7,075 bases of DNA from Acidobacteriaceae bacterium UBA1795 (GTDB lineage: Bacteria; Acidobacteriota; Terriglobia; Terriglobales; Acidobacteriaceae). The stretch lies in the NCBI GenBank assembly GCA_002314435.1, contig DCFV01000158.1, positions 1 to 7,075 of the forward strand, written 5' to 3'. Below, in pieces: positions 1 to 4,951 of the stretch. The first letter of the stretch is position 1, and each line of letters starts with the position of its first letter. The position numbers were made by a program, and so were the translations under genes. The notes under the pieces were generated by a model. That model saw nothing but the letters and a program-made list of their open reading frames with translations. It was not told the origin of the DNA and ran no database searches.

Positions 1-957
1 GTGGTGGAGCCGCTGCGCGACCTGTTGAGTTCTCTGCGCGAGTACACGCTCTATCTCGCCATGATGATCGCGTCGGCGCTCGTTCTGGTGGTACTGGCAG
101 GCTACTGGATGAGCCGGCGCGCACTGGCGCCGATTGAGCAGATTCGGGAAGAGACCGATGCGATCGATCCTTCGGATCTGACATCGCGCCTGAAGGTTCC
201 GCCGACTGACGATGAACTGGCCCGACTGGCGCGGACTCTGAATGCGATGCTGGCGCGGATCGAAGCGGGATTCCGTTCGATTGAGCAGTTCACCGCCGAT
301 GCCTCGCACGAGCTGCGTGCTCCCCTGGCGCTCATCATCACAGCGGGCGAGGTTTCACTGCGTCGGGAGCGCTCGCGCGAGGAGTTGGCGGAGGCTCTGG
401 ACAAGATCGTACGCAATGCGCGTCATATGTCGAAGCTGGTGGAGAGTCTGCTGTCGCTGGCGCGGGGTGATGCGCGCAGGCACAGCGTGGAAATGGCGCG
501 GATGGATCTGGCGCCGATTCTGCGTGAGCTTTGCGCCGAGCTGGCCCCTGCAGCCCATGTGAAGGGATTGGAGCTAGCTTGCCTGGGCGCCGAGGACGCG
601 GTGTGGGTGAACGGCGATGGCGCCGAGTTGCGCCGCTTGTTTCTGATTCTGCTGGACAATGCGATCAAGTACACGGAGACCGGCTCGATCAAACTGGCCG
701 CCTGTGCTGAGGGGCCACGAGTGAAGGTGACGCTGGCCGATACGGGCATCGGAATTGAGCCGGCGGCACTGCCCCACATCTTCGATCGATTCTGGCGGGC
801 GGACAAGGTCCGCTCGCGCGCCGAAGGAGGAGCAGGTCTTGGCCTCTCGCTAGCGGCGCAGATTGCAAAGCAGCATGGCGCGGAAATCTCTGTGCAGAGC
901 GAACTGGGCAAAGGAACTGCATTTACGGTGCAACTGCCCGCCGCCAACCTTTCCTGA
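1..957 (+). CDS. Sensor histidine kinase, OmpR/CusS-like class (5' partial)
   Basis: Membrane sensor kinase that would autophosphorylate on histidine and pass the phosphate to a response regulator. The visible 318 residues hold one membrane helix (about 16-36), a HAMP linker (about 37-90), a HisKA dimerisation domain with phosphoacceptor H103 in HELRAPL, and a HATPase_c domain. The ATPase boxes are all present: N box with N220 (DNAIKY), G1 box DTGIGI at 247-252, F box around F261-F264, and G2 box GGAGLG at 276-281. The kinase therefore looks catalytically intact. HAMP kinases of this class usually have about 450 residues, with a first helix and a periplasmic sensor domain before the second helix. 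Those parts are missing, so the gene almost certainly starts upstream of the window and the GTG at base 1 is not taken as the start. The residue four after the histidine is A107 instead of the usual Thr/Asn. The signal sensed is unknown; the efflux genes downstream are the likely targets. Confidence 0.93.
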   Translation: MVEPLRDLLSSLREYTLYLAMMIASALVLVVLAGYWMSRRALAPIEQIREETDAIDPSDLTSRLKVPPTDDELARLARTLNAMLARIEAGFRSIEQFTADASHELRAPLALIITAGEVSLRRERSREELAEALDKIVRNARHMSKLVESLLSLARGDARRHSVEMARMDLAPILRELCAELAPAAHVKGLELACLGAEDAVWVNGDGAELRRLFLILLDNAIKYTETGSIKLAACAEGPRVKVTLADTGIGIEPAALPHIFDRFWRADKVRSRAEGGAGLGLSLAAQIAKQHGAEISVQSELGKGTAFTVQLPAANLS

Positions 958-996
958 ATAATCTTCCCATCTTCAGACCTCTTTAAGATTCGTCGG

Positions 997-1011
997 GCAC
1001 TCTAGGAGTGC
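997..1011 (+). other. Perfect 6-bp inverted repeat in the kinase/PepSY gap
   Basis: The arms GCACTC and GAGTGC flank a 3-base loop (TAG) in the 77-bp gap between the kinase stop and the PepSY start. It could be a short RNA hairpin in the leader or a weak attenuator. There is no following run of T, so it does not look like a standard intrinsic terminator. The rest of the gap (958-996) is relatively AT-rich. It holds a poor -10-like TAAGAT at 984-989 with no convincing -35 box, so no promoter is called. Confidence 0.35.
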
Positions 1012-1021
1012 ATTGATGATC

Positions 1022-1027
1022 GGGAGG
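1022..1027 (+). promoter_or_regulatory. Ribosome binding site of the PepSY gene
   Basis: GGGAGG lies 7 bases before the ATG at 1035 and fixes that start. An out-of-frame ATG at 1013 precedes the site and is not used. The other three starts in the window (2278, 3618, 4949) have purine-rich sites at the same 7-base spacing. Confidence 0.75.
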
Positions 1028-1034
1028 TCTGGGA

Positions 1035-2237
1035 ATGAGGTCGGTTCGCACCGTGCTATTCTGGCTGCACTTGTCGGCAGGAGTCTGCGCCGGCATTGTG
1101 GTCCTTGTCTTGTCCTTGACGGGATTTCTGTTGGCATTCGAGCGACAAATCAATGCGTGGGTGGATGCGCCCGCGGTTCTGCAAGGGCCCACCGATGCGG
1201 CACCTCATTTGCAGATCGAGTCCGTGATTGCGGACCTGCGCGACGGGGGCCAGGGTGTCCCTACCGAACTTGCATTGCGGAACGCCCCGAATGCAGCCAT
1301 TGAAGCGCGGTATGGACGCGAGCGGACGCTGCTTCTGAATCCATGGACAGCGGAAGTCGTCGGCCAGCCTTCGGAGAGCAGCCGCGCCTTCTTCGGCATA
1401 GTGGAGCGGGTGCATCGCTCACTGGGGCTGGGCATGCGGAGCGCGCTGGGACGCGGGATCACGGGAGCCGCCAATCTGGTATTTCTCTCCCTGCTGGTTT
1501 CTGGCGCGTTCCTTTGGCTTCCCAAGTCGCTCAGCGTGGCGAGCCTGAAGAGCCGTGTTCTGTTCCGCGGTGGGCTGAAGGGAAAAGCGCGCGAGTGGAA
1601 CTGGCATCACACCCTCGGCGTGTGGTCGCTGATTCCGCTGTTCTGTGTGGTCCTGACGGGCGTCGTCATCTCGTATCCCTGGGCATCGAATCTTCTCTAC
1701 ACGGTGACGGGGACGCAGCCCCCGGCAGGTGGATGGCGCGGAGAAGGCGGTCCGCAGCGGAATGGCTCGAACCGCGCAGCGAGCAGCGCAGGGGCTCAGG
1801 CGGCGACGGCGCAGGGTCTGAACCAGGCCTTACTGACGGCAGAACTGCAGATTCCGGCCTGGAAGATGATCACGGTCAGCCTGCCGAAACCCGAAGACAA
1901 AGTGATGACGCTCAACGTTGATAAGAGTGTGGGCGGGCAGCCGGAGCAGGCGACGCAGCTGGTGATCGACCGTCAGAGCGGCAGCGTGAAATCTGTAAAG
2001 CGGTTCAGCGACAACAACGCCGGACGCAAGCTGCGAGCCTGGGCGCGGTTTCTGCACACGGGCGAGGAACTGGGATGGGTAGGACAGACGATTGCAGCCC
2101 TTGCCTGTCTGAGTGCGATTTTGCTGGTTTGGACCGGACTCTCTCTTGCGGTACGGCGCGCTGCCGGGGCACTGTCTGGTTACAGGCAGTCGCTGACTAC
2201 GCCTGAAGACTCAGACGCCAGGGAGAGATTGGCGTAA
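1035..2237 (+). CDS. PepSY-associated TM helix domain protein
   Basis: Inner-membrane protein of 400 residues of the PepSY_TM family (PiuB/FpvG/FoxB-like). Characterised members act in reduction or processing of ferric siderophores. Four membrane helices are visible at about 13-34, 138-160, 195-216 and 349-371, separated by two large probable periplasmic loops. The family's histidine pattern is present: H12 at the start of helix 1 (LFWLHLSAG), H127 (VHRSLG) before helix 2, H191-H192 (NWHHTLG) before helix 3, and H341 (FLHTGE) before helix 4. In studied relatives such histidines bind haem; here that is an inference. The second loop carries a Gly/Ala/Ser-rich, probably disordered stretch at about 226-261. 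The start follows a strong Shine-Dalgarno sequence. The channel gene begins 40 bp after the stop, so cotranscription is likely. Family membership is secure; the substrate is unknown. Confidence 0.88.
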   Translation: MRSVRTVLFWLHLSAGVCAGIVVLVLSLTGFLLAFERQINAWVDAPAVLQGPTDAAPHLQIESVIADLRDGGQGVPTELALRNAPNAAIEARYGRERTLLLNPWTAEVVGQPSESSRAFFGIVERVHRSLGLGMRSALGRGITGAANLVFLSLLVSGAFLWLPKSLSVASLKSRVLFRGGLKGKAREWNWHHTLGVWSLIPLFCVVLTGVVISYPWASNLLYTVTGTQPPAGGWRGEGGPQRNGSNRAASSAGAQAATAQGLNQALLTAELQIPAWKMITVSLPKPEDKVMTLNVDKSVGGQPEQATQLVIDRQSGSVKSVKRFSDNNAGRKLRAWARFLHTGEELGWVGQTIAALACLSAILLVWTGLSLAVRRAAGALSGYRQSLTTPEDSDARERLA

Positions 2238-2264
2238 TTCATGGTCACTTGGGCATGGCTGTTT

Positions 2265-2270
2265 GAGAAG
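2265..2270 (+). promoter_or_regulatory. Weak ribosome binding site of the TolC-family gene
   Basis: GAGAAG lies 7 bases before the ATG at 2278. It is the weakest of the four sites. The alternative TTG at 2263 would place the start upstream of this site, and the ATG at 2284 is the second in-frame choice. The ATG at 2278 fits the spacing seen at the other genes. Confidence 0.5.
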
Positions 2271-2277
2271 AAACGTA

Positions 2278-3618
2278 ATGGAAATGAATCGACTTGTTAT
2301 GACAAATCCACGCTGCTTCCTTCCATGGGCAACCGCTGCGGCTCTGCTCTGCCTGGGCTGCGCTGCGCTGCAGAGCCAGACGGATGTTGCTCCTGCTGCC
2401 GTTATGATTTCGCTGGACGAGGCCATTCGCAGAGCGCAGCAGAACCAGCCGGACTATGCTGCCGCGGCTGCCAACAGCCAGTTAGCGCACATTGACCGCA
2501 CGATGGCCCACATGGCGCCACTGCCTACAGTGCTGTTTCACAACCAGGCACTCTACACGCAGCCGCTGGGGGCCACGACTTCACCGCGCTTTATAGCGAA
2601 CAATGCGGTGCACGAGTACACGAGCCAGGGAATGGTGGCGACGACGCTGGGGCTGGGTCAGGTGGCTGATATTCGCCGCGCAACCGCCGCAGATCTGCGT
2701 GCTGCGACAGAGCTTGAGATTGCACGGCGTGGACTGGTGTCTGCCGTGAGCGGGCTCTACTTCGGGCTGATTGATGCCGGCCATCGCGCCCATATCGCGG
2801 AGCAGGCGCACAACGAAGCTGCGGATTTCCTGAGCCTGACGCAAAAGCGCGAAGAGGCGCGCGAGGCCGCGCATGCGGATGTGGTGAAGGCGCAGTTGGA
2901 AGACCAACAGCGAGCGCGTGAACTGGAAGACGCGCAACTGACGGCAATGAACGCGCGGCTGGAACTGGGTGTTCTGCTCTTTCCCGATCCGCGCACGGCC
3001 TACACAGTGGACGAAGCGGAGGAGAGCGCACCGCTGAGCAGCCGCGACGAGTACGCGCAGGCTGCAGCAGCAAACAATCCAGAACTGAAGAGTGCGTTGG
3101 CCGCGTTGCGCGAAAGTGACGCCGGCGTGCTGTCGGCACGTGCCGACTATCTGCCTACAATCGGTCTGAACTATAACTACGGCATCGATGCAGAGCAATT
3201 CGCCGTCAACGGGCCGGATAACGTGCGCAACCTTGGCTACTCTGCCAGCGTGACGGTGGACCTGCCGGTATGGAACTGGCTGGGCACGCAGCACAAGATT
3301 AAGCAGAGCGAGATTCGGCGTAATGCGGCGCGCGTGGCTCTGACGGCAGCGCAACGGCAGACGATTGCGCAGTTCGAGAAGGTGTATGGCGAGGCAGTGG
3401 CGGCACGCCATCAACTGGACTCGCTTGATGCGAGTGAGCAGACGGCGGCGGAAAGCCTGCGTCTGACAAAGATGCGCTACACCGGAGGCGAGGCCACCGT
3501 GCTGGAAGTGGTGGATGCCCAGACCGCGTATGTGAGCGCTGCGAATGCGCGCGAGGACGGCCGCGTGCGCTACGCGTCTGCGCTAACCAATTTGAAGACT
3601 CTCACAGGAGCGATGTGA
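2278..3618 (+). CDS. TolC-family outer membrane efflux protein
   Basis: Outer-membrane channel of a tripartite efflux pump, 446 residues, within the normal range for the family. It has two tandem OEP repeats. The first begins near ISLDEAIRRA (44-53). The second begins near NPELKSALAAL (from 267) and continues through YLPTIGLNYNYG and the beta-strand segment SASVTVDLPVW to the typical C-terminal helical part (RYTGGEATVLEVVDAQ). The export signal is a hydrophobic stretch at about 14-31 after R12. C28 follows Leu-Gly but has Cys at -3, so it is a poor lipobox. Either an atypical lipoprotein or ordinary signal peptidase I cleavage near ALQS (30-33) is possible. The alternative starts are TTG 2263 and ATG 2284. 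The TGA stop at 3616-3618 overlaps the adaptor ATG by one base, so the pair is translationally coupled. Confidence 0.92.
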   Translation: MEMNRLVMTNPRCFLPWATAAALLCLGCAALQSQTDVAPAAVMISLDEAIRRAQQNQPDYAAAAANSQLAHIDRTMAHMAPLPTVLFHNQALYTQPLGATTSPRFIANNAVHEYTSQGMVATTLGLGQVADIRRATAADLRAATELEIARRGLVSAVSGLYFGLIDAGHRAHIAEQAHNEAADFLSLTQKREEAREAAHADVVKAQLEDQQRARELEDAQLTAMNARLELGVLLFPDPRTAYTVDEAEESAPLSSRDEYAQAAAANNPELKSALAALRESDAGVLSARADYLPTIGLNYNYGIDAEQFAVNGPDNVRNLGYSASVTVDLPVWNWLGTQHKIKQSEIRRNAARVALTAAQRQTIAQFEKVYGEAVAARHQLDSLDASEQTAAESLRLTKMRYTGGEATVLEVVDAQTAYVSAANAREDGRVRYASALTNLKTLTGAM

Positions 3619-3620
3619 TG
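3606..3620 (+). promoter_or_regulatory. RBS and coupled stop/start junction, channel to adaptor
   Basis: AGGAG (3606-3610) lies inside the end of the channel gene, 7 bases before the ATG at 3618. The channel stop TGA (3616-3618) shares its last base with that ATG. An in-frame GTG at 3615 directly precedes the ATG, but it would sit only 4 bases from the RBS, so the ATG is preferred. Confidence 0.75.
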
Positions 3621-4949
3621 CCTACGATTGCTACGCACGAAAGGACAGCCCACCGCCGGCGACTCAGCCTGCGCAGTTCAGTTGCTGGTCCCATCATCGT
3701 TTCACTGGTCCTGCCGCTGATGATTCTTGCCGGATGCAAGAAAGAAGCTGCGCCGGAGATTGAAGTCACAGTGCAGGCGGAGAAGCCCGAGCAGGGCGCG
3801 ATCTCTGAGCAGGTGACTGCCGATGCCGTCTTGGCGCCGATCGCTCAGGCAGCAATGGAACCGAAGATTACAGCTCCAGTGAAGAAGTTCTATGTGGAAC
3901 GCGGCAGCAAGGTGAAGGCCGGGCAATTGCTGGCGAGCCTGGAGAACGCCGACTTGAGTGCGGCTGCGCTGGACAACAAAGGATCGTACGAGGCCGCGCA
4001 GGCGGCTTATGTCACGACGACAAAGGCGCAGGTTCCGGAAGATGCACAACGCGCCGAGCTGGACCTGGCGCAGGCCAAGGCCAATCTCGACCTGAACGAA
4101 AGCATTGTGAAGAGTCGCAAGCAACTGTTTGCCGAAGGCGCGATTCCGGGCCGGGATCTGGATACGGCACAAGCGGCGCTGGTGCAGGCGCAGGCTGCGC
4201 ATCAGACTGCTTTGCTGCACGCCGAGTCGATGAAGAAGGTAAGCCGTGAGGCTGCGCTGAAAGCAGCGCAGGGACAGCTGACCTCGGCCGAGGGCAAGCT
4301 GAAAGGCGCAGATGCACAGGTGTACTACTCGGAGATTCGCAGCCCTATCAATGGCGTGGTGACGGATCGACCGCTGTTTGCAGGCGAGACGGCAGCAGCC
4401 GGTGCGCCGCTGATCACCGTGATGGACACTTCGTCCCTGCTGGCAAAGGCGCACGTCGCTCAGAGAGTGGCGCAGCAGATGAAGCTCGGCGACGAAGCAG
4501 CAGTGCGTGTTCCCGGAGTGGATGCAGCAGTGAAGGCTTATGTTTCGCTGATCAGCCCGGCTCTGGACCCCGGCAGTACCACGGTGGAGGTGTGGTTGAA
4601 GATCGATAACCGTAGCGGAGCTTTAAAAGCGGGCACACCGGTCAAGGCGTTGATCACAACGCAGACGATTGCGCTGGCATGGAAAATTCCGCACACGGCT
4701 GTGTTGACAGCACAGGATGGCAGCACGGCTGTGCTGGTTATCGGCGCAGACGGCACAGCGCATCGCAAGGCAGTAAAGCTCGGCGTGTCGGATGGCGAAG
4801 ACGTGCAGGTGTTGAGCGGTCTCGCACCTTCTGACCGGGTAATCACCGTGGGGGCATTCGGACTGGATGATGGGACGAAGGTAAAGGCCGGTCCGGCGGA
4901 CTCAGACAGCGACGACAAGCCCGCCGCAGGCAAAGAAGGAGAAAAGTGA
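3618..4949 (+). CDS. RND efflux periplasmic adaptor subunit (lipoprotein)
   Basis: Membrane fusion protein of 443 residues that links the inner-membrane permease to the TolC-like channel. The N terminus is a lipoprotein signal: a basic region (R13-R19), a hydrophobic core, and a clean lipobox LAGC with C40 as the predicted lipidated residue. A first lipoyl-like half follows (around VERGSKVKAGQLLASLE). Next comes an Ala/Gln/Leu/Lys-rich alpha-hairpin at about 124-235 with its turn near EGAIPGRD (173-180). The second lipoyl half is around RSPINGVV and GETAAAGAPL, followed by beta-barrel and membrane-proximal domains. The C terminus is a charged Asp/Lys tail (SDSDDKPAAGKEGEK). No His- or Met-rich metal-binding segment is seen, unlike many heavy-metal adaptors. 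The gene overlaps its neighbours on both sides by one base, which indicates stoichiometric expression with the pump. Confidence 0.93.
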   Translation: MPTIATHERTAHRRRLSLRSSVAGPIIVSLVLPLMILAGCKKEAAPEIEVTVQAEKPEQGAISEQVTADAVLAPIAQAAMEPKITAPVKKFYVERGSKVKAGQLLASLENADLSAAALDNKGSYEAAQAAYVTTTKAQVPEDAQRAELDLAQAKANLDLNESIVKSRKQLFAEGAIPGRDLDTAQAALVQAQAAHQTALLHAESMKKVSREAALKAAQGQLTSAEGKLKGADAQVYYSEIRSPINGVVTDRPLFAGETAAAGAPLITVMDTSSLLAKAHVAQRVAQQMKLGDEAAVRVPGVDAAVKAYVSLISPALDPGSTTVEVWLKIDNRSGALKAGTPVKALITTQTIALAWKIPHTAVLTAQDGSTAVLVIGADGTAHRKAVKLGVSDGEDVQVLSGLAPSDRVITVGAFGLDDGTKVKAGPADSDSDDKPAAGKEGEK

Positions 4950-4951
4950 TG
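4936..4951 (+). promoter_or_regulatory. RBS and coupled stop/start junction, adaptor to permease
   Basis: AAGGAG (4936-4941) lies 7 bases before the ATG at 4949. The adaptor stop TGA (4947-4949) shares one base with the ATG, and an in-frame GTG sits directly upstream at 4946. The arrangement copies the channel/adaptor junction at 3606-3620. Confidence 0.75.

Noticed and set aside
1..3. GTG at the first base as the true start of the histidine kinase
   Set aside because: The predicted protein would lack the first membrane helix and sensor domain usual for this class, and no upstream sequence is available to show a ribosome binding site.
960..990. Spaced inverted repeats (AATCTT/AAGATT and CTGAA/TTCAG) and ATCTTC direct repeats as possible response regulator sites
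   Set aside because: The arms are short, the spacers are long and the repeats overlap each other. In a short AT-rich gap such matches are expected by chance.
1710..1818. Gly/Ala/Ser-rich stretch in the PepSY protein as a frameshift or insertion
   Set aside because: The reading frame is continuous, and the family signature resumes correctly afterwards. A flexible loop is the simpler explanation.
1343..1921. 192-codon alternative + strand frame inside the PepSY gene
   Set aside because: It has Arg/Gly/Ser-rich composition and no domain, while the overlapping frame has the full PepSY-TM helix and histidine pattern.
2581..3414. 277-codon open frame on the minus strand, opposite the channel gene
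   Set aside because: It lies entirely opposite a clearly real TolC-family gene, has Arg/His/Cys-rich unconvincing composition and no recognisable domain. It is explained by the codon bias of the + strand gene.
3702..4454. 250-codon open frame on the minus strand, opposite the adaptor gene
   Set aside because: It is the complement of the adaptor coding sequence, with low-complexity Leu/Arg/Gln/Cys composition and no supporting start signal or domain.
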